DNA of 41,220 nt, from IMG/VR virus record IMGVR_UViG_3300037493_003257, positions 1-41,220 of that record; one strand, 5' to 3'. A program made the translations under genes and the position numbers. This document shows, piece by piece, positions 16,327-23,304 of this stretch; positions within the stretch are counted from its first letter, which is position 1; the number at the start of each line of letters is the position of its first letter. The notes under the pieces are model-generated. The model had not been told where the DNA came from. It saw only the letters and a list, made by a program, of their open reading frames with translations, and made no database searches. The stretch comes from a virus.

Positions 16327-17462
16327 GGGTGAAGGGCGCCAACTATCGACCGTGGGCGCCCGACGAGCTCGCGATCCTCGAACAGGCCGCGCGCTCGATG
16401 ATGACCTCCGAGCAGATGGCGCAGCGGTACTTTCCGCACCGCACGCCGAACGCCATCGCGCAGAAGGTGCGCTCCATGGGATGGGGCATGTACGCCATCC
16501 GCGACACGGTGCCGCTGCCGCTGGTGCGCCCCGTGGCGCAGTACACGGCGCCCGACGGGCCGACGCTGGCCGAAGCCTACGCGCCCCTCGACAGTGCGGA
16601 GGAGGACGAGGAGGCGTTCATGGCGCGGATGGTGAACACGGCGACGGCGCACGTGCAAAAGGCAGCCGCGCAACGGCACGCGCGGCTCCGCATCGCGTCG
16701 AAAGGTCCGGTGGCGATCTCGCTCCTGAGCGACGCGCACGTCAGTCCGCACGGCACCGATCTCGCGGCGCTGCTGGAGTACGCCGACTTCGTGGCCGCGA
16801 CGCCTGGCCTTTACGCGCTCGGCATGGGCGACTTGCTGGACAATCCCATCAAGCACAAGGGCGGCAACGTCGGGCAGATCGCCGACGACCTGCGTTTCCT
16901 CGACCTGCTCGTGGCCCGATTCCGCGGCAAGCTGCTCGGCACCACGTCGGGCAATCACGACGACTGGAGCAAGGTGCTCGCAGGGACAGACCACCTTCTC
17001 GCGTTGGCGAAGCGACATAAAATCCACTACGCGCCCGACGAGCTGCTGTGGGTCGTGGAGGTCGTGAATCCCGACGACGCCGACGACGTGACGGCGACGT
17101 ATCGCGTCCACACGCGGCACCAGTGGCGGCGCGGGTCCGCGCTCAATCCCTGTCATGCCTGTTGGACGTGGTGGCAAGAGGAGGGCGTAAATTGGGACGG
17201 GTTCCCCGACGTGTTGGCGATCGGACACAACCACGTGAGCGCCGTGGAGTCGAGACAGTTTGAGTCGCGCGACATGTGGGCCATTCGACCGGGCACGTTC
17301 CAGAAAGATTCGAGCTTCGCGCGCGCGAAAGGCTACGGCCGGTATCGGGCCACGACGCCCACCATCGTGCTGCCGCCGACGCGAGCCGACCGCATTGTGT
17401 GCTTCGCCGATCCGGTGGACGCGGTGCGGTTCATGAACGGCGACCGGACGGACGCCGCGTGA
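16323..17462 (+). CDS. Calcineurin-like metallophosphoesterase with N-terminal HTH-like domain
   Basis: 379 residues from ATG 16323 (ATGA overlap). Residues about 1-60 resemble a SANT/homeodomain-like helical DNA-binding domain (WAPDELAILEQAARSMMTSE, then HRTPNAIAQKVRSMGW). The C-terminal two thirds carry metallophosphoesterase motifs in order: SDAHV (metal Asp/His), GMGDLLDN, TSGNHDD, TRHQW and GHNHV. The family is binuclear-metal phosphatases and nucleases (SbcD/Mre11 and others). I infer a DNA-directed phosphoesterase. It lies between late virion genes and the early region. Whether it cuts DNA or removes phosphates cannot be read here. Confidence 0.75.
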   Translation: MRVKGANYRPWAPDELAILEQAARSMMTSEQMAQRYFPHRTPNAIAQKVRSMGWGMYAIRDTVPLPLVRPVAQYTAPDGPTLAEAYAPLDSAEEDEEAFMARMVNTATAHVQKAAAQRHARLRIASKGPVAISLLSDAHVSPHGTDLAALLEYADFVAATPGLYALGMGDLLDNPIKHKGGNVGQIADDLRFLDLLVARFRGKLLGTTSGNHDDWSKVLAGTDHLLALAKRHKIHYAPDELLWVVEVVNPDDADDVTATYRVHTRHQWRRGSALNPCHACWTWWQEEGVNWDGFPDVLAIGHNHVSAVESRQFESRDMWAIRPGTFQKDSSFARAKGYGRYRATTPTIVLPPTRADRIVCFADPVDAVRFMNGDRTDAA

Positions 17463-17737
17463 GCCGACGCAAGGCGACAGCGTGGGCGCCGCCGAGCGGC
17501 CTTAAGATCGAGGTGTGCGTCTCGCGCGGCGACTGCTACTTCAAAGCCGAGGCGGCCGTCTCCGACGCGCTGAACGTGGCGCGGCTGCTGACCGCCATGG
17601 CGCGACAGCTCACGGCCGACGCGCCGGACCTGCTGCCAACAGCCGACAGCGTGCCGGGGACGGTGATCTCGTACGATTGGGACGAAGAGTTTTTCGGCGG
17701 CGGGCGGGTCAAACCACCGAAGCCGGTCGGGTTCTGA
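17459..17737 (+). CDS. Hypothetical protein after the phosphoesterase (92 aa)
   Basis: 92 residues from GTG 17459 (GTGA overlap). A basic N-terminus (SRRKATAWAPPSG) is followed by a strand-rich segment (LKIEVCVSRGDCYFKAEAAV), a helix (SDALNVARLLTAMARQLTAD), then an acidic/aromatic stretch (VISYDWDEEFFGGG) and a Lys/Pro end. Two cysteines (CVSRGDC) are spaced six residues apart. I do not recognise a family. Coupling to the phosphoesterase suggests they act together. Confidence 0.5.
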   Translation: MSRRKATAWAPPSGLKIEVCVSRGDCYFKAEAAVSDALNVARLLTAMARQLTADAPDLLPTADSVPGTVISYDWDEEFFGGGRVKPPKPVGF

Positions 17738-17758
17738 AAAAGATTCGATGGGGGGGGG

Positions 17759-17787
17759 TTGCGCTATTCCAATGGCACATGTATATA
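17759..17787 (+). promoter_or_regulatory. Possible sigma70-type early promoter
   Basis: TTGCGC at 17759-17764 and TATATA at 17782-17787 are separated by 17 bases. The match to consensus is only moderate (3 of 6 and 4 of 6), but this 118-bp gap (17738-17855) is the first long non-coding stretch after the late genes and precedes the early-type genes. A palindrome lies about 45 bp downstream. Assignment is inference. Confidence 0.4.
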
Positions 17788-17831
17788 TCCTCTCGTGCAG
17801 CGCACACGGCGCCGCAACCACCGATTACGAT

Positions 17832-17842
17832 GTAGTCACTAC
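17832..17842. promoter_or_regulatory. Palindromic box GTAGTCACTAC, candidate operator 1
   Basis: This 11-bp palindrome has half-sites GTAGT/ACTAC around a central base. It ends 13 bp before the start at 17856 and, with one base on each side, shares 12 of 13 bases with a second box at 18589-18599. The pair may be operators for a phage regulator such as the small HTH protein encoded between them (18371-18574). No binding evidence is available from sequence. Confidence 0.45.
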
Positions 17843-17855
17843 CGGAGATACGACG

Positions 17856-18128
17856 ATGACCAAAATCAACTGCGATGCCAACAACGCCCTTGAGATCTTC
17901 GACGCGATCATTGATGATGCGCACGAGCCGCACGTCAGCACGATGTCGCACGACGCGCTGGTTGATGCGGCTATTGCGCAGGGCGAGCATTATTACCGCA
18001 ACATCAACGCGGTTGAGGCCCGTTTGATCGCCACCGCCTTGCTGGAGTGGCGTGGGGCCGACAACAGCAACGATAAATGGTATGTGCGGGACGATCTTCG
18101 GGAAGCGGTCGAATCGGCGAGGGCGTGA
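17856..18128 (+). CDS. Hypothetical early protein (90 aa)
   Basis: 90 residues from ATG 17856, with CCGGAG about ten bases upstream. It is acidic and helical: LEIFDAIIDDAHEPHVST, DALVDAAIAQGEHYYRNI, LIATALLEWRGADNS, YVRDDLREAVESARA. It is the first gene after the candidate promoter and palindrome, and so likely among the first expressed. No family is recognised. The overall acidity would fit a small protein that binds a host factor, but that is speculation. Confidence 0.55.
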   Translation: MTKINCDANNALEIFDAIIDDAHEPHVSTMSHDALVDAAIAQGEHYYRNINAVEARLIATALLEWRGADNSNDKWYVRDDLREAVESARA

Positions 18129-18131
18129 CTC

Positions 18132-18374
18132 ATGCAGATCACACTAGAGCAGTTTCGCGCCGGATACGCGCGCAACGCCGTATCCCTTCAGAAGCGGTAC
18201 GAGAAGATTGCGGCAAGCGGCAAGAACCGCACGGGCTTCACCTTGGACGAATTGAAAGGACACGCCGACAGCTCACTGCGGTTGTCCCTGCTGTCCGACG
18301 AGGAGTTGCGCGCGCACCTCTCGGGCGTGGTGCGTGCCATGCAAGCGGCGACTGCGGCACGGGCGGCAGCATGA
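18132..18374 (+). CDS. Hypothetical early protein (80 aa)
   Basis: 80 residues from ATG 18132, 3 bp after the previous stop. It is helical and basic: ITLEQFRAGYARNAVSLQKR, YEKIAASGKNRTGFTLDEL, LSDEELRAHLSGVVRAMQAA. No motif is recognised. It is coupled to the HTH gene by ATGA at 18371. Its position suggests early expression together with that regulator. Confidence 0.5.
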   Translation: MQITLEQFRAGYARNAVSLQKRYEKIAASGKNRTGFTLDELKGHADSSLRLSLLSDEELRAHLSGVVRAMQAATAARAAA

Positions 18375-18574
18375 CCGGCGCCGACCTCGCCGACGCACGG
18401 CGCCGCTTGGGGCTCACCCAACGCGCCCTCGCGCTCAAGCTCCACGTGACGGCCAACAGCGTGGCGCGCATGGAGCGGGGCGAGCGCGTGGTCACGGCGC
18501 GCACGGCGGCGGCGGTGGAGGCGCTGCTCGCGCTCAACGCGTGCACGGTGGCGGCGCGGGGTGCGTCGTGTTAA
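18371..18574 (+). CDS. Small XRE-type helix-turn-helix protein
   Basis: 67 residues from ATG 18371. A Cro/C1-type HTH is clear: LADARRRLGLTQRALALKLH with recognition helix VTANSVARMERGE, then a closing helix (TARTAAAVEALLALNA). The length is that of a minimal Cro-like or antitoxin-like protein, with no oligomerisation domain. It may regulate the early region, and the near-identical GTAG palindromes at 17832 and 18589 flank it as possible targets. No opposing repressor gene is present, so a lysogeny switch is not established. Confidence 0.7.
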   Translation: MTGADLADARRRLGLTQRALALKLHVTANSVARMERGERVVTARTAAAVEALLALNACTVAARGASC

Positions 18575-18588
18575 GTTCGGGCCGTGGT

Positions 18589-18599
18589 GTAGTCTCTAC
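18589..18599. promoter_or_regulatory. Palindromic box GTAGTCTCTAC, candidate operator 2
   Basis: This box has GTAG/CTAC half-sites around TCT and lies 19 bp before the start at 18619, in the 44-bp gap after the HTH gene. It matches the box at 17832-17842 except for one inner base. A shared regulator is inferred. Confidence 0.45.
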
Positions 18600-18618
18600 C
18601 ATTAACCGGACCCCATCC

Positions 18619-18819
18619 ATGACCATCAGACCGAAGCGCGCGCCCCGGCTGCGCGTGGTGCAATCGCTGCACATGGCGCCTGACGAGCACGCCGATGTGA
18701 CGGCGGCGGCGCAGCTGTCGGGCGAGTCGATCGCCCAATTCATCCGCGCGGCGGCGGCCGACCGCGCGGCCTCCCTTCTCCCCACCGACCGACCCACCAC
18801 CGAGGAACCGACCCCATGA
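18619..18819 (+). CDS. Hypothetical small protein, possible ribbon-helix-helix (66 aa)
   Basis: 66 residues from ATG 18619. The centre has a basic strand followed by two helices (APRLRVVQSLHMAPDEHADV, then AAQLSGESIAQFIRAAAADR), the pattern of ribbon-helix-helix or MobC/antitoxin-like DNA-binding proteins. The C-terminus is Pro/Thr-rich. The RHH reading is tentative. It is preceded by candidate operator 2 and coupled to the next gene by ATGA. Confidence 0.45.
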   Translation: MTIRPKRAPRLRVVQSLHMAPDEHADVTAAAQLSGESIAQFIRAAAADRAASLLPTDRPTTEEPTP

Positions 18820-18977
18820 AACGCATCGCGCATTACCTGAGCCACGACGGCGAACGCCGATACTCTGGCCCGATCCGTGACGGCGTCACGCCGGCGCAGA
18901 CCATGACCACCAAAGACGGCACAGAGCTCAGGCTCGTGATGGTGTGGACCGCCGACGTGGACGAGGTGGCGGCATGA
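18816..18977 (+). CDS. Small hypothetical early protein (53 aa)
   Basis: 53 residues from ATG 18816 (ATGA overlap) to TGA 18975-18977. It begins MKRIAHYLSHDGERRYSGPI and ends VMVWTADVDEVAA. It is a compact strand-rich sequence with no motif I recognise. Coupled overlaps at both ends support coding. Confidence 0.5.
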   Translation: MKRIAHYLSHDGERRYSGPIRDGVTPAQTMTTKDGTELRLVMVWTADVDEVAA

Positions 18978-19447
18978 GCCACGACCTCGAGCCATCCGAC
19001 GACCCGACGCTCTCGCACACGCTCGACCTGCTGGTGTCGTCCCTCGCGGCGCGCCGTGCGGAACGCGACCGGCACATGGAGCTCGTGCGCGTGAAACGCG
19101 AAGAGGCCGACCTCGCGATGGCGGCCGACGTGGCCGCGCTCTATCAGATCAAGGCCGACGTGAACAGCCTTGAGGCCGAAATCCGGAGCCTCGCGCTCCT
19201 GCTGTATGCCAAGACGGGCGACAGCAAACCGACGACGGGCGTCTCGGTCGTGCAAACCAAGGGGTACGAGATCGACGAGGCGGCCGGCCTCGCGTGGGCG
19301 CGGGTGCATCGGATGTGCCTCGTGCCCGAGCAGCTCGACCGCAAGGCGGTGGAGAAAATGTGCACGGTCGTGCCGCTGCCGTTCGTCGTCGTGAGCACGG
19401 TGCCGGCCGTGCGGATTGCCACCAATCTTATGGAGTCTATGACATGA
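18974..19447 (+). CDS. Coiled-coil recombination-associated protein (Gp157 / nuclease-inhibitor-like)
   Basis: 157 residues from ATG 18974 (ATGA overlap). The N-terminal half is a long coiled coil with charged heptads (RRAERDRHMELVRVKREEAD, IKADVNSLEAEIRSL). The C-terminal half follows the pattern of phage Gp157-like or host-nuclease-inhibitor-like proteins: VSVVQTKGYEIDEAAGLAWA, then LDRKAVEKMCTVVPLPFVVV and VRIATNLMES. It lies directly before the candidate annealing protein, as many phage recombination pairs do. The role (protecting DNA ends or assisting recombination) is inferred from pattern and neighbour. Confidence 0.5.
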   Translation: MSHDLEPSDDPTLSHTLDLLVSSLAARRAERDRHMELVRVKREEADLAMAADVAALYQIKADVNSLEAEIRSLALLLYAKTGDSKPTTGVSVVQTKGYEIDEAAGLAWARVHRMCLVPEQLDRKAVEKMCTVVPLPFVVVSTVPAVRIATNLMESMT

Positions 19448-20268
19448 GCGAGGACATGAGCACCGAGACGGGGATCGTGAAACGCAGCGCCTTCGGGCCG
19501 GAAGCCGAGGCGCGGATCGCGGAGAACAAGGCCAAGAATCGCATGGCGGCGGCGATCCGTGGGACGCAGTGGAGCAAGGATTTGTCGGGAGAGGGCATCT
19601 ATGCGCTGGCGGAGTACTGCCGCAGCAACGGGCTGGACCCGCTCCGACACATCGAGGTGTTGGGCGGCAAGCCGTACCTCACGGCGACGTTGTACGAAGA
19701 GCGCGCGGCGCCGCTGATTCAGTCCGGCATGCTGATCCCGCACGAGCCCGAAATGGTGCACGTGGACGCGCGGCTCGACCAGCTCGCGCTCGCCGGCGAC
19801 GCCTGGGCGATTGAGGAGAGCACCAAGCGCATGCGCGCCCGCATCACGCACGGCGTCCCCGAGAAGGCGGCGGCGGCGGTCGTGTTCCGCATCACCGTGG
19901 CGGCGACGGGCAAGACGGTCGTTGGCGTGAACTGGTGCGGCGGCGGCACGCGGCAGCGCGACCCGGTGGGCGACGCGGAGCCGACCAAGACCGCGATCAC
20001 GCGCGCCGGCCGTCGGGCGTGGAAGCAGATCGCCGACGCCGTGCCGATGTACGCCGCGGCGGTGCCGCTCGCGGAACCGTTGGGCGTCGAGATCCGGCAC
20101 GCGACCGAGATCGCAGCGGCGCCGGCGCCGAAGCAACTGAGCGTGACCACCGATCCGTACAACGAGGGCGACGGCATGCCTGACCGCGCGGCGGCACTGG
20201 CCACGGCGCGGCGGGCGTTGGCGCAGCCGGACCCCTACGGGATTCCGGACATTGAGGTGGTCACATGA
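19444..20268 (+). CDS. Candidate single-strand annealing / recombination protein (RecT-like)
   Basis: 274 residues from ATG 19444 (ATGA overlap). LSGEGIYALAEYCRSNGLDP, then IEVLGGKPYLTATLYEERAA, is a style seen in RecT/Red-beta-like phage proteins. EKAAAAVVFRITVAATGKTV leads to TKTAITRAGRRAWKQIADAV, a basic helix like the TRAxRRAL motif near the end of their core. The C-terminus is Pro-rich and disordered. Such proteins anneal complementary strands in phage recombination. No exonuclease gene is adjacent, but a RusA resolvase is encoded at 30834. I am moderately sure of the class. Confidence 0.45.
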   Translation: MSEDMSTETGIVKRSAFGPEAEARIAENKAKNRMAAAIRGTQWSKDLSGEGIYALAEYCRSNGLDPLRHIEVLGGKPYLTATLYEERAAPLIQSGMLIPHEPEMVHVDARLDQLALAGDAWAIEESTKRMRARITHGVPEKAAAAVVFRITVAATGKTVVGVNWCGGGTRQRDPVGDAEPTKTAITRAGRRAWKQIADAVPMYAAAVPLAEPLGVEIRHATEIAAAPAPKQLSVTTDPYNEGDGMPDRAAALATARRALAQPDPYGIPDIEVVT

Positions 20269-20393
20269 GAGTCACGCCGTTTTGGGTGTCTTACGCCGTG
20301 GTGCTCATCGGGCTGTACATCTGGGCGCGGAGCCTCGTCAACGAGATGACGCAGCCGGACGACGACACGGCCGACCGTGAGGGGGAGCCGTGA
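20265..20393 (+). CDS. Small single-span membrane protein (42 aa)
   Basis: 42 residues from ATG 20265 (ATGA overlap) to TGA 20391-20393. Residues about 5-22 are hydrophobic (PFWVSYAVVLIGLYIWARSL), followed by an acidic tail (NEMTQPDDDTADREGEP). The expected topology is one membrane span with a short soluble tail. No family is recognised; small early membrane proteins often affect superinfection or host functions, but nothing specific is visible. Confidence 0.5.
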   Translation: MRVTPFWVSYAVVLIGLYIWARSLVNEMTQPDDDTADREGEP

Positions 20394-20641
20394 AGAACCG
20401 ACTCACCGACCTCAATGACCTGCTGTTTGCGCAGCTCGAGCGGCTGACCGACGAGTCGCTCTCAAGCGACGCGCTCGCGCAGGAGATCAGCCGGACGACC
20501 TCGGTCGTGCAGGTGGCCGACCGGATCGTGGACACGGCCGCGTTGCAGCTGCAAGGCGCCAAGCTGATCGCGGAGCACGGCGGCAGCATGCTCAAGGCGC
20601 TGCCGTCCACCATGGCGCTGTCCGCGGGGGCGGCCGCATGA
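20390..20641 (+). CDS. Conserved-type small helical phage protein (83 aa)
   Basis: 83 residues from GTG 20390 (GTGA overlap). LTDLNDLLFAQLERLTDESL, then EISRTTSVVQVADRIVDTAA, is a pattern common in phages: L-N-x-x-LF-x-QLERL, an ExxR helix and a VxxVAxxIxxxA helix. Such proteins occur near early regions and are normally unnamed. The C-terminus is Ala/Gly-rich. Family recognition is by style. Function unknown. Confidence 0.6.
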   Translation: MKNRLTDLNDLLFAQLERLTDESLSSDALAQEISRTTSVVQVADRIVDTAALQLQGAKLIAEHGGSMLKALPSTMALSAGAAA

Positions 20642-20805
20642 AGTTCAATCTCATGATTGCCAGACGCGGAATGAAGATGTGGGCGCGCCGGCACGAGTGG
20701 CCGTTCCGCATCGTGTGGAAACGGCAGTCGCTGCGCGATCTGGCGCCGCGCCGTCGGCAGTTGCAGCACCGGATGCGCGAGTGGCGCAAGCTGGAGCACG
20801 CATGA
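20638..20805 (+). CDS. Small basic protein (55 aa)
   Basis: 55 residues from ATG 20638 (overlap) to TGA 20803-20805. It is very Arg/Trp-rich (RRGMKMWARRHEWPFRIVWK), with later DLAPRRRQLQHRMREWRKLE, probably helical. The basic charge would fit nucleic-acid binding; this is inference. It is coupled to the HNH gene by ATGA. Confidence 0.45.
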   Translation: MKFNLMIARRGMKMWARRHEWPFRIVWKRQSLRDLAPRRRQLQHRMREWRKLEHA

Positions 20806-21644
20806 ACGGGCGCCGCATTGCCTACTCGGCCGACGAGCTGCTGTTCGTCTGTGCACGGCGCGAGCTGCCGCGCGCGGAGCTCCACCGGGAGTTCGTGGCG
20901 CGCTTCGGGCGGCACGATGTCGAGGTGCGGCACCTTAAGGCGCTCTGCACGCGCAACGGGTGGACCACGGCCCGCGCGGCCTTCACGACGGCCGACGACG
21001 CCGTGTTGCGCGAGCGGTTTGCGGACACCACGTCGGCGGAGATCGCGGCAGACATGGGACGCAGCTACGGCAGCGTGGTGGCTCGGGCCAAGTTCGTCGG
21101 GCTTAGCAAAAGCGACGCGTTCCGCGCGAGCCGCGCGTCCGGCCGGCTCCAGCCCGGGGATAGGATCGGCGCCGCGACGGCGTTCCAGCGAGGGCACGCG
21201 CCCAAGAACAAAGGCGTGAAGCGTCCGGAAGGGTGGTCACCTGGACGCATGCGCGAGACGCAATTCGGCAACGGCCGGCCGGCGTGGAACCACAAGCCGA
21301 TTGGCAGCGTGCGCGTGATCAACGGCTACGAGTTCACGAAGGTGACCAACGAGGCCAACGTCGCGTGGACGACCAACTGGCGGCAGACGCATGTGATCAA
21401 CTGGGAAGCCCTGCACGGGCCGGTCCCTGCGGGCCATTGCCTGAAATGCGCGGACGGCAACCTTCGCAACACGGCGCCGACGAACTGGCATGTGATCCCG
21501 CGCAACCTGCTGCCACGGCTCAACGGCAGCCGTGGCACGCGGCTCCGGTACGACGAGGCGCCGGCGGAGCTCAAGCCGATTCTCTTGACCACGGCCAAGC
21601 TCGCGCACGCCGTGAAGGCGCGCAGCAAACAGGCGGCCTCATGA
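20802..21644 (+). CDS. HNH endonuclease with Myb-like domain
   Basis: 280 residues from ATG 20802 (ATGA). The N-terminal part has Myb/SANT-like helices (TADDAVLRERFADTTSAEIA, MGRSYGSVVARAKFVGLSK). A basic linker has FQRGHAPKNKGVKRPEGW and ETQFGNGRPAWNHKPIG. The C-terminal HNH fold shows TNWRQTHVINWEALHGPVPA, then GHCLKCADGNLRNTAPTNWH. This resembles the phage HNH type with histidine in RHxxW and GHxxxxxDGN. Homing or host-DNA cleavage are both possible. Confidence in the nuclease fold is good; its biological role is not visible. Confidence 0.7.
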   Translation: MNGRRIAYSADELLFVCARRELPRAELHREFVARFGRHDVEVRHLKALCTRNGWTTARAAFTTADDAVLRERFADTTSAEIAADMGRSYGSVVARAKFVGLSKSDAFRASRASGRLQPGDRIGAATAFQRGHAPKNKGVKRPEGWSPGRMRETQFGNGRPAWNHKPIGSVRVINGYEFTKVTNEANVAWTTNWRQTHVINWEALHGPVPAGHCLKCADGNLRNTAPTNWHVIPRNLLPRLNGSRGTRLRYDEAPAELKPILLTTAKLAHAVKARSKQAAS

Positions 21645-21865
21645 CGAACGAGGAGCTCGCCAAGCACCTGCGCGTGCTACGCCATCACGCCGAAACTATC
21701 GTCGTGCGCTGCCGCGCCGTGGAGGACGCCATCACGCGCGGCGAGATGTTCAACGCGCCGGTGCCATCGGGCAGCATTGAGCGACACGTGAAAGCCATCG
21801 AGCAGCGGTTCACCGCCGCTGCGCGAATGATCGGAATACAACCACCAACTGAGGGGGCCCCATGA
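21641..21865 (+). CDS. Small hypothetical helical protein (74 aa)
   Basis: 74 residues from ATG 21641 (overlap with the previous stop). It is helical: NEELAKHLRVLRHHAETIVV, then RAVEDAITRGEMF and SGSIERHVKAIEQRFTAAAR. There is one cysteine and no motif. It may be a small coiled-coil dimer. It is coupled to the glycoside-hydrolase-like gene by ATGA at 21862. Confidence 0.5.
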   Translation: MTNEELAKHLRVLRHHAETIVVRCRAVEDAITRGEMFNAPVPSGSIERHVKAIEQRFTAAARMIGIQPPTEGAP

Positions 21866-22743
21866 TGGGACTATTTTCCGCGATCCGTCGGCTGTTCGGG
21901 CGACCGACGCCGACATTGCCACCGTACACGCCACGCCCTGCCGCGACCGTCGTCGGCATCAACATCCACCGTGGTGGGCAGCAGGAAATGGACATGCTGC
22001 AAGACCTCGGCACGAAGCACGCCCGGATCACGATGTACCTAGAGGAGTGGCACCAGCCCAACCGTGTGGCGGCGTGGCACGCGATGCTGACGCATTTCGA
22101 CCACATCGGCGTTGAACCGTTGCTGGTGCTGCATATGTCGACCCGCCGTGATTGGGCGAAGGCGGCGGCAGAGTTTAAGGGCCGCACGTGGCAGTTGGGC
22201 AACGAAGTGGACGCGACGACGATAAGCGCGACGCAGTACGCGGCCGTGATCGCGACGGCCATCCGCGAGATGCTGGCGGCCGATCCGACCGCCACGTTCG
22301 TCGCGTCAGGGCTGGCGCGTACCGACGGGCAAGGCACACACGATACAAGCGACCTGTCACGGTGGACAGAATGGGCATCTGCCCTCATGGAGCTACCCCA
22401 GGGGACGTTGCAAGCGATCTGCCTCCACGCCTACACCGACGACACGTTGCCCATCGTTGGGTTAGTGCAAGCCGTGAACAACGTGGTCCGTGGACGGGTG
22501 CCGTTGTGGGTCACCGAGTTCGGGCCAGTGCAGCACGGTGGGCCGAACGGCATCGTGCCAGACGACGAAGCTGGTGTAGTAGTGCGAGCACACCGCAACC
22601 GTTTGCCAGCGTGGGGCATTGAACGTGTGTACTGGTACTGCTTGAACGACGGGATGGACTTCGCGCACGGGCTGGTGAGGTCAGATGATACCAAGCGTCC
22701 GGGGTATGGTGCGGTCAAACAGTGGATTGGGGGTGGGGCATGA
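21862..22743 (+). CDS. Glycoside-hydrolase-like TIM-barrel protein
   Basis: 293 residues from ATG 21862, with a second ATG three bases later and GAGGGGG upstream. Segments match a clan GH-A (beta/alpha)8 barrel: VVGINIHRGG near strand 1, WQLGNEVDA with candidate acid/base Glu115 after Asn114, LHAYTDD, and LWVTEFGP with candidate nucleophile Glu219, then VYWYCLNDGMDFAHGL. Asn-Glu on strand 4 and Glu on strand 7 is the clan A signature. There is no signal peptide; the first 20 residues are short and basic (FSAIRRLFGRP). It sits in the early region, not among tail genes, and may be an acquired moron gene. Substrate unknown. Confidence 0.6.
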   Translation: MMGLFSAIRRLFGRPTPTLPPYTPRPAATVVGINIHRGGQQEMDMLQDLGTKHARITMYLEEWHQPNRVAAWHAMLTHFDHIGVEPLLVLHMSTRRDWAKAAAEFKGRTWQLGNEVDATTISATQYAAVIATAIREMLAADPTATFVASGLARTDGQGTHDTSDLSRWTEWASALMELPQGTLQAICLHAYTDDTLPIVGLVQAVNNVVRGRVPLWVTEFGPVQHGGPNGIVPDDEAGVVVRAHRNRLPAWGIERVYWYCLNDGMDFAHGLVRSDDTKRPGYGAVKQWIGGGA

Positions 22744-23294
22744 TTGACGAAGCAAGCACGACGACGTGGGAGACACTCGTTGAGCAGTACCGCGAGCGGG
22801 CCGCGCGTGATGACGCGCGCATCGACGAGTTGCGACAGAGCACGGAGCACTGGCACGACACGGCTGAGATGCTCATGCGGCAGCGGAATACCGCCGAGGT
22901 GGAGCTGGATATCTGGAAGACGAGGGCAAAAACGGTTGAAGAGCAGCGGGAAGCGGCAAGGGATGAGGCAGATCGCTGGAAGGGCAAGTGGGTGGTGGCC
23001 GAGCAGGATCGGAAGCTCCTCCGCAAAAACATGGACGACTTGATCGTCAATGTTAACGCAGCGATGGCCGAGCGGGAGGCCGCGCTTCAAGCCGAGCTTC
23101 TATTGCTGCTCGAGCAGCTGCGACACCAGAGCCACACGCTTGCCGCGCTCCAAGAGCCGAGCACCTCTGTTCTGATCGCTATGCAATCTGCCGATTCGCA
23201 CGGCGATGTGACCGACGCGCAATGCATCGAGATGCTTCGTGCAGCCCTTACCGCCGCGCTGGCGGTGCAGCCTACAACCGGAGAGGAAGCATGA
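22740..23294 (+). CDS. Coiled-coil early protein, paralogue 1 of 3
   Basis: 184 residues from ATG 22740. It is almost wholly coiled coil (YRERAARDDARIDELRQSTE, QRNTAEVELDIWKTRAKTVE, EQREAARDEADRWKG). The last twelve residues, ALAVQPTTGEEA, recur in the two downstream genes, and the DNA across the gene junction (23253-23304) is repeated at 23786-23836. Long charged coils of this type are common in phage early regions and have no assigned function. I infer tandem duplication with the next genes. Confidence 0.55.
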   Translation: MIDEASTTTWETLVEQYRERAARDDARIDELRQSTEHWHDTAEMLMRQRNTAEVELDIWKTRAKTVEEQREAARDEADRWKGKWVVAEQDRKLLRKNMDDLIVNVNAAMAEREAALQAELLLLLEQLRHQSHTLAALQEPSTSVLIAMQSADSHGDVTDAQCIEMLRAALTAALAVQPTTGEEA

Positions 23295-23304
23295 GTGAGC
23301 CGAC
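23253..23304. repeat. Gene-junction direct repeat, copy 1
   Basis: The 52-bp stretch spans the stop of paralogue 1 and the start of paralogue 2, encoding ALAVQPTTG and MSEP. Copy 2 (23786-23836) is closely similar; a weaker, shorter third copy lies at 24192-24232. The pattern marks duplication of a whole gene unit. Confidence 0.7.
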
